Source: Anaerolineaceae bacterium (GTDB lineage Bacteria > Chloroflexota > Anaerolineae > Anaerolineales > Anaerolineaceae). From it: DNA of 64,000 bases. Below, piece after piece: positions 9,206 through 18,127 of this stretch. Position 1 is the first letter of the stretch. Each line of letters opens with the position of its first letter. The stretch lies in NCBI GenBank assembly GCA_016841365.1, contig JAENZI010000002.1, positions 186,001 to 250,000 on the forward strand. The letters are read 5' to 3'. Position numbers and translations under genes: made by a program. The notes beneath the pieces were generated by a model. It did no database searches, was not told the DNA's origin, and worked only from the letters and a program-made list of their open reading frames with translations.

Positions 9206-9229
9206 ATGACCCGGGAAATTAAGGAATGA
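9206..9229 (+). CDS. Seven-residue leader peptide overlapping ribF
   Basis: ATG at 9206 gives MTREIKE and a TGA whose first two bases lie in the ribF ATG (ATGA overlap). GGGAGGGG ends 7 nt before this ATG, whereas the ribF ATG itself has no usable site (AAGGA abuts it). Translation of the mini-gene may deliver ribosomes to ribF by termination-reinitiation. It might instead be chance. Confidence 0.45.
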   Translation: MTREIKE

Positions 9230-10188
9230 TTTGTAACGAAACTGATCAGCCGACCAACGTCATCAATTTTTTTGATTTAGACAAGCTGCCATACCGAAAT
9301 TCGATCATTACCATCGGTAATTTCGATGGCGTGCACCTAGGCCATCAGGCGCTCATCAAGCGCATGATCCAGCAAGCACAACCTGGTGGTAACCCGGTGG
9401 TCGTTGTGACTTTCTTTCCCAATCCTGCCTATTATTTCCATCCAACCAGTGATTCATTTTATTTATCTTCTCCGCAAGAAAAAGAAGCGCGCTTATGCAG
9501 CCTGGGGGTTGATGCGGTTCTCGGTTTCCGTTTTGATCGTGCGTTTGCAAATTTATCTCCTGAAGACTTTCTTACAGGGTTAAAAGAAAACCTTGGGTTA
9601 AATGTGCTGGTTGTGGGGCGCGATTTTGCCCTTGGGAAGAACCGCCAGGGAACCCTGCCAGTGATCGAGAGTATTGGCAAGGAGCTTTCCTTCAGTGTTG
9701 AAACAATCGAGCCGATCCGGTTTTCTGATCAGGATATTTCGTCCACGCAGATAAGGCGTTGTCTTGACGCGGGGGATGTGGCCTGCGCTAAGACACTGCT
9801 GGGGCGTTATTATTCGGTCAGTGGGAAAGTGGTGACGGGTTCTGATCGGGGTTCAAAGATCGGTTTACCAACAGCAAATATTGCACATTGGCCTGAGAAG
9901 AAGATCCCCGCAGTTGGGGTATATGCAACCCTTGTGCATCTCAAAGATAATGTAATGCAGGGCATCACCAATGTAGGGTTCAGGCCGACCTTTGAGCACC
10001 AAGAGAAGCCAAACATCGAAACGTTCATCTTTGATTTTGATGGTAATATCTATGGGGAAGAAATGCGATTAGACTTTGTTCAAAAGATCAGGGATGAGCA
10101 AAAATTTTCAGGCGTGGATGCGCTGCTTGCCCAGATCGAACGCGATAAAATAACCGCCCGAAAGATCTTTGATGATGTCGAAAAATAG
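9226..10188 (+). CDS. ribF: Bifunctional riboflavin kinase / FAD synthetase
   Basis: RibF converts riboflavin to FMN and then FAD. The N-terminal nucleotidyltransferase domain carries TIGNFDGVHLGHQ near residues 26-38 and the ISSTQIR block. The C-terminal flavokinase domain shows GSKIGLPTANI and GVYAT. Length (320) is normal. No other start codon exists before the first motif, so ATG 9226 is fixed despite lacking its own Shine-Dalgarno. The last 14 nt overlap the start of the ThyX-like gene. Confidence 0.96.
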   Translation: MICNETDQPTNVINFFDLDKLPYRNSIITIGNFDGVHLGHQALIKRMIQQAQPGGNPVVVVTFFPNPAYYFHPTSDSFYLSSPQEKEARLCSLGVDAVLGFRFDRAFANLSPEDFLTGLKENLGLNVLVVGRDFALGKNRQGTLPVIESIGKELSFSVETIEPIRFSDQDISSTQIRRCLDAGDVACAKTLLGRYYSVSGKVVTGSDRGSKIGLPTANIAHWPEKKIPAVGVYATLVHLKDNVMQGITNVGFRPTFEHQEKPNIETFIFDFDGNIYGEEMRLDFVQKIRDEQKFSGVDALLAQIERDKITARKIFDDVEK

Positions 10189-11605
10189 AAGAATCTATTT
10201 GCTCAGCCCGCAAGACTTAAGCCCTGAAACCATCGCAGTCACCTTTGCGAAGACCTCCCGTTCCCCCAAGCCTTTTGATGAGATTGCTGCAGAACTGACG
10301 GACGAACGCTCTGCGCAGTTCCATGAAAAATGGGTGGTGGGCTACGGTCATGCTTCTGTTGCCGAACATACGGTTTTGCATCTGGCGCTTGAATATGTCT
10401 CCCGTTTGGCAATTGAGACAATCGAAGGCAACCGGCTGGCATCTTATACCGAGAAATCCACACGCTACCAGACCTGGGATGGTACTGATTTCCACGTGCC
10501 GAAGGAAGTGCGTGGGACGCAATTCGAGTCCCCATACATTGACACTTGCAATTTACTGTTTGATACCTATGCGTCATTAGCAGCAAAGACCAGCGCCTAT
10601 CTGCACGAAACAACTGCGCGAGAAGACGGTGAATCGGAGACTGCTTTTGCGCGCAGGATCAAGTCGGATGCGACGGATGTTTGCCGTTTTCTCCTTCCGG
10701 CGGCTTCACTGGCAAATGTGGGGATGACGATCAACGCCCGAGCCCTGGAATATGCTATTTGCAAAATGCTCAGCCACCCTTTGATTGAGGTGCGGGAAAT
10801 TGGCGAAACACTGCGTGAGGTTGGAATGCGGGAAGCACCAACTTTGATCAAGTATGCTAATTGCAATGATTACATGGTTGCCACGCGTAATAAGATGCAT
10901 GATGAGGGGGTAAAGGTACAAAACAGGGATGATGGTGCCGATTTTACGCTGATCGATTACGACCAGGCAGGCGAAGAGGCTGTGTTGGCTGCGATACTAT
11001 TTCGCTTTGGCAGCGGCAGGGATTATCACAGTTGTCTGGAATACGTCCGCACGCTTTCTGGCGCCCAAAGGCAGGAACTGTTTGAAACATTAATGTCGGA
11101 CAGGGGGAAGTATGATCAGCCGCTGCGCGAATTTGAGTATGCACAGATGACATTTGATGTGGTTATGGATCAGGGTGCATATTTTGAGTTCAAACGCCAC
11201 CGGATGATGACCCAAACTGTTCAGCCGCTGACGGCTGACCTGGGTTTTGCACTGCCGAAAGTGATCATGGATTGTGGATGCGAGAAAGAGTACCTGCAGG
11301 CGATGCGCCAGGCAGGCGAATTAAGCGCTGAATTGGCGGAATGGAACCCCGATGTTGCCAGTTATATCCTCCCGAATGGGTATAACCGGCGTGTGTTATT
11401 CACGATGAATTTGCGTGAAGCCTTTCATTTCTGCCGGCTGAGAGCGGCGAAAAATGCGCACTTTTCCATCAGGCGTGTCGCTTACCGCGTGGCTGAAGCC
11501 ATCAATCAGATTTATCCTTTGCTGGGAAAATACCTCGAAGTTCCCCCAAATGAAACCCACCAGGGAATCACAGACAAATATTTCTCCAAAACTAAAATTA
11601 ACTAA
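10175..11605 (+). CDS. Tandem-domain ThyX-like protein (FAD-dependent thymidylate synthase family)
   Basis: A 476-residue protein made of two ThyX-like halves. In the first half GNRLASYTEKSTRYQ lies where ThyX has RHRxxSxNExSxRY; in the second half RHRMMTQTVQPL partly keeps the same block. Canonical ThyX is a single domain of about 220-250 residues with flavin-dependent dUMP methylation activity; this long two-domain form is a recognised but poorly characterised branch. Whether it makes dTMP is uncertain because neither half keeps the full motif. ATG codons at 10172 and 10175 lie inside the end of ribF, and the FAD-producing gene directly upstream fits a flavin enzyme. Confidence 0.8.
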   Translation: MSKNRRIYLLSPQDLSPETIAVTFAKTSRSPKPFDEIAAELTDERSAQFHEKWVVGYGHASVAEHTVLHLALEYVSRLAIETIEGNRLASYTEKSTRYQTWDGTDFHVPKEVRGTQFESPYIDTCNLLFDTYASLAAKTSAYLHETTAREDGESETAFARRIKSDATDVCRFLLPAASLANVGMTINARALEYAICKMLSHPLIEVREIGETLREVGMREAPTLIKYANCNDYMVATRNKMHDEGVKVQNRDDGADFTLIDYDQAGEEAVLAAILFRFGSGRDYHSCLEYVRTLSGAQRQELFETLMSDRGKYDQPLREFEYAQMTFDVVMDQGAYFEFKRHRMMTQTVQPLTADLGFALPKVIMDCGCEKEYLQAMRQAGELSAELAEWNPDVASYILPNGYNRRVLFTMNLREAFHFCRLRAAKNAHFSIRRVAYRVAEAINQIYPLLGKYLEVPPNETHQGITDKYFSKTKIN

Positions 11606-11746
11606 ACATCATATCTCCTGATCAGTTAATTGTGAGGTCAAACCTGATCTGTCTCCAGATCGTGTTGTGCTATAGATCAACTCCGATCCGCTGGTATGAT
11701 TAAGCTGATTTGTTTACACATTCACGATTTGGATTAAAGGTGCAAT

Positions 11747-12838
11747 ATGAAATTGGTTGCGTGGACAAAATGGTTATTTTGGAATGTTACTGAACGACGG
11801 TTACGCGCAATCTGGCGATTGGGGATTTACGTCCTTTTAGTGTTTGCTTTGATAAACCTTTTTACCTTTGTATTGCTTTTTATCTCTGCTTTTATTATGG
11901 CTGCTTTTGGCATGAACATTACCAATGCACTCTCGGGGGCGATGTCGATGCAGTTGCTGGAGAATCCCTGGGTTAATATGATTGTCACACCCGGTGCTGT
12001 TTTTCTGGCAGTTTTTGGCGCGGCGTTTATCACTGGACGGTGGGTCGACCGCAGAAAATTCGCTGATTTCGGACTCGCAATATCGAAAGCGTGGTGGCGT
12101 GATTTTGCTTTTGGGTTGGGTTTGGGCGCTGTGTTGATGGGGCTGGTTTTCCTCTTTGGCTGGCTGATTGGTTCGATAAGAGTGGTGGGGTTGCTGCAGT
12201 CATTAAGACCGGACGTCAGCGTGGTGGCGGGGTTGTTTCAATCTCTGGTATTCTTCATTTTTGTGGGACTCTATGAGGAGATGGCGCTGCGCGGGGTTGT
12301 GTTGGTCAATTTGGCAGAGGGACTGTATGGAAAATGGCTCAATAAACGCTGGGCGTTGCTTGGCGCTTGGGTGATCTCATCCCTGATCTTCGGCGCGCTG
12401 CATTGGGGCAACCCGAATGCGACCTGGGTCAGCACATTGAATATCTCGCTGGCTGGCATCTTCCTCGGGATGGGGATGGTGTTGACGGGCAGCCTGGCGA
12501 TCCCGATGGGCTTGCATATCACCTGGAATTTCTTTCAGGGCAATGTGTTCGGATTCCCTGTGAGCGGGTTGAAACTTGGGGCATCCGTCATTACGACGGA
12601 ATCGATCGGACCGCAATGGCTGACGGGCGGTGTTTTTGGGCCTGAAGCCGGGGTTTTGGGCTTAGGTGCAATGCTGATTGGCATTTTGCTGACGCTGCTA
12701 TGGGTGAGATGGAAAAGAACTGCGGGATTGCATGAGAAGATTTCAGTTTACAACCCCTGGCAGAAGGATGCTGTGCATGGTTTAGAATATGAAAATTTCA
12801 GCCAAAAGGATCAGTTAGATGACCTTGACAAGGTTTGA
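11747..12838 (+). CDS. CPBP family intramembrane glutamic endopeptidase
   Basis: A 363-residue polytopic membrane protein with about eight hydrophobic segments. The CPBP (Abi/Rce1-like) motifs are in order: YEEMALRG (EExxxR), FGALHWGN (FxxxH) and GLHITWNF (HxxxN). Related proteases process prenylated proteins, bacteriocins or sigma-regulatory proteins; the substrate here is unknown. A 141-nt gap with a small GATCTG/CAGATC inverted repeat (around 11647) separates it from the ThyX-like gene. The -35 box of the T-box promoter lies inside its last codons. Confidence 0.88.
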   Translation: MKLVAWTKWLFWNVTERRLRAIWRLGIYVLLVFALINLFTFVLLFISAFIMAAFGMNITNALSGAMSMQLLENPWVNMIVTPGAVFLAVFGAAFITGRWVDRRKFADFGLAISKAWWRDFAFGLGLGAVLMGLVFLFGWLIGSIRVVGLLQSLRPDVSVVAGLFQSLVFFIFVGLYEEMALRGVVLVNLAEGLYGKWLNKRWALLGAWVISSLIFGALHWGNPNATWVSTLNISLAGIFLGMGMVLTGSLAIPMGLHITWNFFQGNVFGFPVSGLKLGASVITTESIGPQWLTGGVFGPEAGVLGLGAMLIGILLTLLWVRWKRTAGLHEKISVYNPWQKDAVHGLEYENFSQKDQLDDLDKV

Positions 12839-12852
12839 AGTTTGCCTATAAT
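12825..12852 (+). promoter_or_regulatory. Consensus promoter of the trpB T-box transcript
   Basis: Perfect TTGACA (12825-12830), 16 nt, perfect TATAAT (12847-12852). It overlaps the stop codon of the preceding CPBP gene. Confidence 0.85.
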
Positions 12853-12864
12853 TGAACACAGAAT

Positions 12865-13189
12865 TAAATACTGAAAGACGTTGATGAGGAAGAGTAGGCA
12901 CTAACACGGTGTCACAGAGAGCGGCAAGAGGTGAGAAGCCGCACACACGCTGGTGTTGAATGGGTCTCGGAGTTTTTGAGGCGAAAGGTAACCATTAGCC
13001 TCAAACGGACACACCGCCGTTATCAGGGTGAAAGGTATGCGCAGAGATTCTGCTGTACCTGAGTAATGAGTGAGGCTGGCCTTTTCCTGTTGCATCATCA
13101 ACAGGTTTTTTGTTTAAGGCTGCCTAAGCTGGGTGGCACCACGGACAAATGCGTTCGTCCCATGATATGGGATGAGCGCTTTTTATTTT
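12865..13189 (+). promoter_or_regulatory. Tryptophan T-box riboswitch
   Basis: A T-box leader senses uncharged tRNA and antiterminates. Stem I region 12876-12990 carries AGAGTAGG; the likely specifier is TGG (12951-12953, Trp codon) followed by the usual GAA and GGTCTCGGAG. The T-box sequence GGGTGGCACC is at 13131-13140. In the antiterminator, CGGAC (13142-13146) pairs with GTTCG (13153-13157), flanked by GGG/CCC. The competing terminator is a 13-bp stem (13151-13163 with 13167-13179, loop GAT) followed by TTTTTATTTT. A second hairpin, CCTGTTG/CAACAGG (13086-13105), takes the stem III place and is itself followed by six Ts. The gene controlled is trpB, which fits the specifier. Confidence 0.93.
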
Positions 13190-13249
13190 GCTTTCCCCAT
13201 TACTCTGGCATATCAACTATTCATCATTATCAATACTGGAGGTAGCAAA

Positions 13250-14620
13250 ATGTCTGACGAAAAATCAAAATTCTTGTTGAGTGAGAACGATCTCCCCAAG
13301 CAGTGGTACAACATTCGGGCGGATATGCCTGTGGCGGATACGCCGGTGTTGAACCCTCAAACCAAGGAACCGATCACGGCGGAATTCCTGAATGTTTTGT
13401 TCCCGATGTCCTTGATCGAGCAGGAGATGAGCAAAGAACGGTACATTGACATCCCAGAAGAGGTGCGGGAAATTTACAAACTATGGCGCCCTACACCCTT
13501 AAAACGGGCACGCCGGTTAGAGAAGGCGTTGGGCACACCGGCGCATATTTACTACAAAGATGAAGGCGCATCCATTTCAGGTAGCCATAAAGGGAACACA
13601 GCGGTTGCGCAGGCTTTTTACAACAAAATTGACGGGACTAAATCGCTGACCACAGAGACCGGTGCCGGCCAGTGGGGTTCTGCCCTGGCTGTCGCCTGTA
13701 ACTTCTTTGACATGGATCTGGAAGTCTTTATGGTCAAATCATCCTATCATCACAAACCTTACCGCCGGATCATCATTGAGAGCTTTAATGCGGCAATCTA
13801 TCCCAGCCCATCTGACCAATCGGAGTATGGGAAGCAATATTTAAAGGAGCACCCGGACAGCCCCGGTTCGCTGGGAATTGCCATCTCAGAGGCGGTCGAA
13901 ACGGCTGTCAAGTCCAATGGTAAGAAGAAATATAGCCTGGGGTCGGTTTTGAACCATGTGCTTTTGCATCAATCTGTAATCGGGCAGGAATGCCTTAAAC
14001 AAATGGAAATGGCGGATGAATACCCTGATGTGGTGATCGGTTGTGTTGGCGGCGGTTCGAACTTTGGCGGTGTGGCGTTCCCGTTCTTGCATCAAAACCT
14101 GACGGAAGGTCACACCACGCGGCTGGTGGCTGTTGAACCCACCGCGACACCCACGCTTACAAAAGGCTTATACGCTTTTGATTATGGCGATACGGCAAAA
14201 ATGGCGCCGATTCTCAAGATGTTCACCTTGGGACATGATTTTATCCCGGCACCGATCCATGCTGGTGGGCTTCGGTATCACGGCATGGCGCCGCAAATCT
14301 GTATGCTTTACGAGGCAGGTTATATTGAAGCAGTTGCCGTCCCGCAGCCAGCGACATTTGCCGCAGCAATGCAGTTTGCCCAGGCTGAGGGCATTATCCC
14401 GGCGCCAGAATCGGCGCACGCCATTCGGGCAGCGATCGATGAGGCTTTGGATGCCAAAGAGAAGGGTGAAGCAAGGGTCATCCTTTTCAACCTTTCGGGC
14501 CATGGTCTATTGGATTTAGCGGCGTATGATTCATACCTGCGCGGTGAGGTGGGTGATAGCACCTTTGAAATCACCAAAGATGAGATCAGGAAGAACCTGC
14601 CCAAGGTTGATGTAATGTAA
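13250..14620 (+). CDS. trpB: Tryptophan synthase beta chain, TrpB2 type
   Basis: TrpB joins indole and serine to tryptophan with pyridoxal phosphate. The 456-residue protein has the longer N-terminus of the TrpB2 class, which usually works without TrpA. The PLP lysine is in [19 protein letters not shown] holds the catalytic Glu and [11 protein letters not shown] the phosphate loop. The ATG at 13250 follows GGAGG at 7 nt; an in-frame ATG at 13172 lies within the T-box terminator and is rejected. No trpA or other trp gene is near, so the role may be indole salvage, controlled by tRNA-Trp charging. Confidence 0.93.
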   Translation: MSDEKSKFLLSENDLPKQWYNIRADMPVADTPVLNPQTKEPITAEFLNVLFPMSLIEQEMSKERYIDIPEEVREIYKLWRPTPLKRARRLEKALGTPAHIYYKDEGASISGSHKGNTAVAQAFYNKIDGTKSLTTETGAGQWGSALAVACNFFDMDLEVFMVKSSYHHKPYRRIIIESFNAAIYPSPSDQSEYGKQYLKEHPDSPGSLGIAISEAVETAVKSNGKKKYSLGSVLNHVLLHQSVIGQECLKQMEMADEYPDVVIGCVGGGSNFGGVAFPFLHQNLTEGHTTRLVAVEPTATPTLTKGLYAFDYGDTAKMAPILKMFTLGHDFIPAPIHAGGLRYHGMAPQICMLYEAGYIEAVAVPQPATFAAAMQFAQAEGIIPAPESAHAIRAAIDEALDAKEKGEARVILFNLSGHGLLDLAAYDSYLRGEVGDSTFEITKDEIRKNLPKVDVM

Positions 14621-14650
14621 ATTAGATTATTTTCGGATTTTCTCCTCTGT

Positions 14651-14684
14651 AAAGTCCCCTCTCCTTAAAATATGAGGGGACTTT
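14651..14684 (+). terminator. Stem-loop after trpB, probable terminator
   Basis: AAAGTCCCCTC (14651-14661) pairs perfectly with GAGGGGACTTT (14674-14684) across 12 nt. The T-tract is short, so termination may be weak. Confidence 0.55.
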
Positions 14685-14718
14685 GATGAAACCTGCGGAG
14701 TTGCCTGAGATGTAATGG

Positions 14719-14724
14719 TATAAT
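14719..14724 (+). promoter_or_regulatory. Extended -10 promoter upstream of the 254-residue unknown gene
   Basis: TGGTATAAT: a perfect -10 hexamer at 14719-14724 with the TGn extension. No good -35 box is seen. Confidence 0.5.
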
Positions 14725-14750
14725 AGGTTGATTTTCGAAATTTTATCCCC

Positions 14751-14776
14751 TGGGCAGGTGATTTATTACCTGCCCA
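14751..14776 (+). repeat. Dyad in the 5' leader of the 254-residue unknown gene
   Basis: TGGGCAGGT and ACCTGCCCA form a perfect 9-bp inverted repeat with an 8-nt spacer (GATTTATT). It lies between the -10 box and the AGGAGG site, so it could be a transcription-factor operator or an RNA hairpin. Confidence 0.5.
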
Positions 14777-14802
14777 CAACAATGTAATTTTAGGAGGTCA
14801 GT

Positions 14803-15567
14803 GTGACTGTACATTTATATTTATCTCTTGTACCTGAAGCCCTAATTGCTTCGATGCTGGAACCTGAAGAATTCGGTAGTTATTATGCAGTTGGTACTAA
14901 GAAAAAATCCAGCGGACAGGCGATATTCCTCGAAGTTGATCCGAACTTTCGCAGTGAGTATTTCAGGATCAAAGAAGGCATGGCGCGATGCGTGCCCCAT
15001 GAAGATGGTGCGCCAAAAGCTTCCATTTACATCAGTGTTTACCGTGTGCTTGAGCATGTGGATGTTTCTGCGTTGGGTAAATTGTATCTGGTGACACAGG
15101 ATGGGCGCACCCTCAGCCTGGATCCTGCTGAACACATCCCTGATTTGGATGGCGGCTTGCATCTTTACAAAGAGATCGCCCCGGTGACCCCTTTGATCGC
15201 CAGCCGGCTCAACCCGCTTGAATTTTATGACCTGATTGTCAAGAACCCAACATCTTTGGTGACGCTCCCAGCAATTGCCTTTGCGGAATTGCGATTGGGC
15301 GAGTTAGCCAACGACCCTGAAATGGGTGAGGTGGGCGACCTGCCGTATTCCAATATGGACCACCTGCGCGAGGTCTTAAAAGATCTGCGAACCAAACCCG
15401 TGGCGACCAAGATGGTTGACCGCGGCAGCCCGGCGAGTTTTGCCTATCGCACGGTTAAAAATGGGCTTTATATCGGTAATGAATCTGCGCTGAACTACTA
15501 CCCTATGCCTTCAAGCAATGAATTGCGAGAAAACAATTATCGTTGGTGGCGTTCAGCAAATATGTAG
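14803..15567 (+). CDS. Conserved-looking protein of unknown function
   Basis: I do not recognise this 254-residue soluble protein. No signal peptide, membrane segment or known catalytic motif is visible. It begins with a hydrophobic strand-like stretch (TVHLYLSLVP) and has a Pro/Asp-rich middle and an Asn/Tyr/Trp-rich end (ENNYRWWRSANM). The start is GTG, 5 nt after AGGAGG, which is strong support that it is translated. It lies 65 nt upstream of the pyrophosphatase gene on the same strand with no terminator between, so the two may be cotranscribed. Confidence 0.75.
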   Translation: MTVHLYLSLVPEALIASMLEPEEFGSYYAVGTKKKSSGQAIFLEVDPNFRSEYFRIKEGMARCVPHEDGAPKASIYISVYRVLEHVDVSALGKLYLVTQDGRTLSLDPAEHIPDLDGGLHLYKEIAPVTPLIASRLNPLEFYDLIVKNPTSLVTLPAIAFAELRLGELANDPEMGEVGDLPYSNMDHLREVLKDLRTKPVATKMVDRGSPASFAYRTVKNGLYIGNESALNYYPMPSSNELRENNYRWWRSANM

Positions 15568-15632
15568 AAATTATTCCTGCGCTGGTTTTGCCAAACCTCT
15601 GCGCATGAAACAATCATAGTTAGGAGTAAATT

Positions 15633-17699
15633 ATGGAACAAACTTGGCTTTATATTAGTGTGGCTGCCAGCCTGCTTTCGATCGGGGCAGCAATTTACTT
15701 GTTCTTCTGGGTCAAACGCCAGGATCCCGGAACGGAAAGAGCACAGGAAGTGGCATCGTGGATTAGAGAGGGTGCGCAAACCTATCTCAAGCGCCTTTAC
15801 CTGACGCTGGCTTTTGTGGCGGTCATTCTTGGCTTTATTATCGCGGTTGTGTTCAGCTTTGACCTCGCCGAAGTGGCATCTGGAACGGTGAGCATTGCCC
15901 CCGGAAATGGCATCAAGATGGCGCTGGCCTTTGTTGGTGGTGCCGTTTGTTCAGCCATTGCGGGTTACATGGGTATGGCGGTCGCTGTGGAAGCGAATGT
16001 GCGTACCGCAACCGCTGCAAATGAATCACTCAACAAAGCCTTCCGGCTTTCTTTTTATGCTGGTTCGGTGATGGGGTTGGCAATGGTTGGCCTGGCTGTG
16101 ATTGGCATGAGTGGGATTTACCTGCTCACCGGCAACCCTGACATCATTCTTGGCTTCAGCTTCGGTGCTTCGGCATTGGCACTGCTGGCAAAAGCGGGCG
16201 GCGGAATTTACACCAAAACCGCAGATATTGCTGCAGACCTCGTCGGTAAGGTTGAGGTGGGCATCCCTGAGGATGACCCGCGTAACCCTGCTGTCGTTGC
16301 CGATAATGTTGGTGACAATGTGGGTGATGTAGCCGGGATGGGTGCGGATATTTTTGACAGTTACGTTGCTTCGACTGTGGCGGTCATGCTGTTAGGTGCA
16401 TCTGCGGCATCGCTGAGCAGCAAATATGTCGTCCTCCCGCTGATATTGTGTACTTTAGGCATCTTTGCTTCTTTGCTTGGCATTCAGTTTGTCCGTGTCG
16501 GGAAGAATGGAAAACCTGGCCCAGCGTTGAACTTTGGCACGATTATCACAACCGTTTTCTTTTCGGTATTGGTATTAGCGCTTGTTTTATTGGCTGATAT
16601 CAACATTGGCATTTTGTGGGCAACACTGACCGGGTTAATCACAGGTGTGATCATCGGTTTTACATCTGATTACTTCACGTCTGAAGAGCGGAAACCCGTC
16701 CTCGAAACCGCCCGTGTTTCTGGATCTGGTGCGGCGATGAACATCATCACCGGGTTTAGCTACGGCCTGGTGAGTATCGTGCCATCCGTGATTGGGATTG
16801 CTGTTGCAACACTTTTATCTTACTTCCTGGCAGATGCATCAGGCCTCCCGGGCATTTATGGCATCGGGATCAGCGCAGTGGGCATGCTTTCCATCAGCGG
16901 CATGATCGTTTCAGCCGACGCCTACGGCCCCATTGTGGATAATGCCCGCGGCATCGCAGAGATGTCCGGTATGGATGCAAAAGTGATTGAAACCACTGAC
17001 ACACTGGATGCAGCAGGCAACACAGCCAAGGCGATCACTAAAGGCTTCAGCATCAGCGCTGCCGCCCTGACCGTTTTAGCCCTGTTTGCTGCCTATGCTG
17101 AGGTTGTCACTGCAGCGGGGGTTGAGGTAAATATGAGCCTGCGGGACCCGATTGTGGTTGCAGGCGTTTTCCTTGGCGCAATGACACCGCCCTTGTTCAG
17201 CGCACTGACCATGCTTTCGGTTACCCATAATGCCTTCGACATGATCGAAGAAATCCGACGCCAATTCCGTGAAGACCCGGGTATTTTGGCTGGCACATCG
17301 AAACCGGATTATGCGACATGTGTGGGCTTGGCCGCGCAGGGTGCGCTGTCCTCGTTGATCCTACCTGCTTTCCTGGCGGTGGGTTTACCACTGCTGATCG
17401 GTTTTGTTTTAGGGCCAAATGCCTTGGGCGGCTTTTTGGGTGGTTCAATCTTCACGGGTGTGATCTTTGCCCTGCTGATGGCGAACTCTGGTGGTTTGTG
17501 GGATAACGCCAAGAAATACATTGAAACCGGTCAATTCGGCGGCCCTGGATCGGATGCACACAAGGCGAGCGTGGTGGGTGACACGGTTGGTGATCCCTTC
17601 AAGGACACTGCCGGCCCCTCGCTGAACACGTTGATCACCGTGATGTCATTGGTGTCATCGCTGTTTGCACCAATTATTGCAGCTTTTCACATATTTTAA
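15633..17699 (+). CDS. hppA: Membrane-bound proton-pumping pyrophosphatase
   Basis: Couples hydrolysis of pyrophosphate to proton export across the cytoplasmic membrane. The 688 residues form about 16 membrane helices. The family blocks are [36 protein letters not shown] and, near the C-terminus, [15 protein letters not shown]. In [11 protein letters not shown] the Lys sits at the position that separates potassium-independent (Lys) from potassium-dependent (Ala) enzymes, so this is probably the potassium-independent H+ type. TAGGAG stands about 8 nt before the ATG. A clear terminator follows. Confidence 0.97.
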   Translation: MEQTWLYISVAASLLSIGAAIYLFFWVKRQDPGTERAQEVASWIREGAQTYLKRLYLTLAFVAVILGFIIAVVFSFDLAEVASGTVSIAPGNGIKMALAFVGGAVCSAIAGYMGMAVAVEANVRTATAANESLNKAFRLSFYAGSVMGLAMVGLAVIGMSGIYLLTGNPDIILGFSFGASALALLAKAGGGIYTKTADIAADLVGKVEVGIPEDDPRNPAVVADNVGDNVGDVAGMGADIFDSYVASTVAVMLLGASAASLSSKYVVLPLILCTLGIFASLLGIQFVRVGKNGKPGPALNFGTIITTVFFSVLVLALVLLADINIGILWATLTGLITGVIIGFTSDYFTSEERKPVLETARVSGSGAAMNIITGFSYGLVSIVPSVIGIAVATLLSYFLADASGLPGIYGIGISAVGMLSISGMIVSADAYGPIVDNARGIAEMSGMDAKVIETTDTLDAAGNTAKAITKGFSISAAALTVLALFAAYAEVVTAAGVEVNMSLRDPIVVAGVFLGAMTPPLFSALTMLSVTHNAFDMIEEIRRQFREDPGILAGTSKPDYATCVGLAAQGALSSLILPAFLAVGLPLLIGFVLGPNALGGFLGGSIFTGVIFALLMANSGGLWDNAKKYIETGQFGGPGSDAHKASVVGDTVGDPFKDTAGPSLNTLITVMSLVSSLFAPIIAAFHIF

Positions 17700-17720
17700 T
17701 CAATAGGTTAATCTAACAAA

Positions 17721-17749
17721 AGAGGCATCCAACCGGATGCCTCTTTTTC
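17721..17749 (+). terminator. Intrinsic terminator after hppA
   Basis: AGAGGCATCC/GGATGCCTCT, 10-bp stem, AACC loop, then TTTTT. Confidence 0.9.
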
Positions 17750-17854
17750 ACTTAATTGGAATGATGTGTGATGATATTGTGGTAAAGTATGGTTACTGAT
17801 CACCAATCCATTGATGTTGGATGAATTATTGAGAAATGTGGTAAAGAGGCAAGC

Positions 17855-18115
17855 ATGATGCGTGATTTTGGGCCAGGGCTGACAGCGGATGAATTGATCG
17901 GTCTGAACGCCTGGATGATTTGCCAGAGCAAATTGCCACCCGGGGAAATTTTTAATAATGCACTCAAGGCAGCCAGGATCGTGGCTGAGGGCGGGATGGA
18001 AGCCTATTTACTATTAGAATTGTGGGAAGATGGTCATTCTGTTTGGGGAAAGCCAGGGTCGAATAAACCCATTGTGGTGACACCGACGGGGCAATTGATC
18101 CGCAGCAAGCCATAA
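17855..18115 (+). CDS. Small protein of unknown function (86 residues)
   Basis: Not recognised. A soluble protein with an Ala/Leu-rich helical middle (NALKAARIVAEGGMEAY) and a Trp/Gly/Pro/Lys-rich second half. AGAGG lies 6 nt before the ATG. It stands alone between the hppA terminator and a convergent gene that ends 13 nt away. Codon use resembles that of its neighbours. It could be a real small gene; the support is moderate. Confidence 0.55.
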   Translation: MMRDFGPGLTADELIGLNAWMICQSKLPPGEIFNNALKAARIVAEGGMEAYLLLELWEDGHSVWGKPGSNKPIVVTPTGQLIRSKP

Positions 18116-18127
18116 CGGCGGCGTGTG

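Noticed and set aside
9137-9225. FMN (RFN) riboswitch upstream of ribF
   Set aside because: The conserved RFN core sequences are absent; only the simple stem-loop is present.
9206-9230. Frameshift giving a longer ribF
   Set aside because: The mini-gene and ribF are in different frames, but ribF already starts at the usual distance before TIGNFDG, so no sequencing error is needed.
13172-13249. Upstream ATG for trpB
   Set aside because: This ATG is inside the T-box terminator; the one at 13250 has GGAGG at the correct distance and the family's start.
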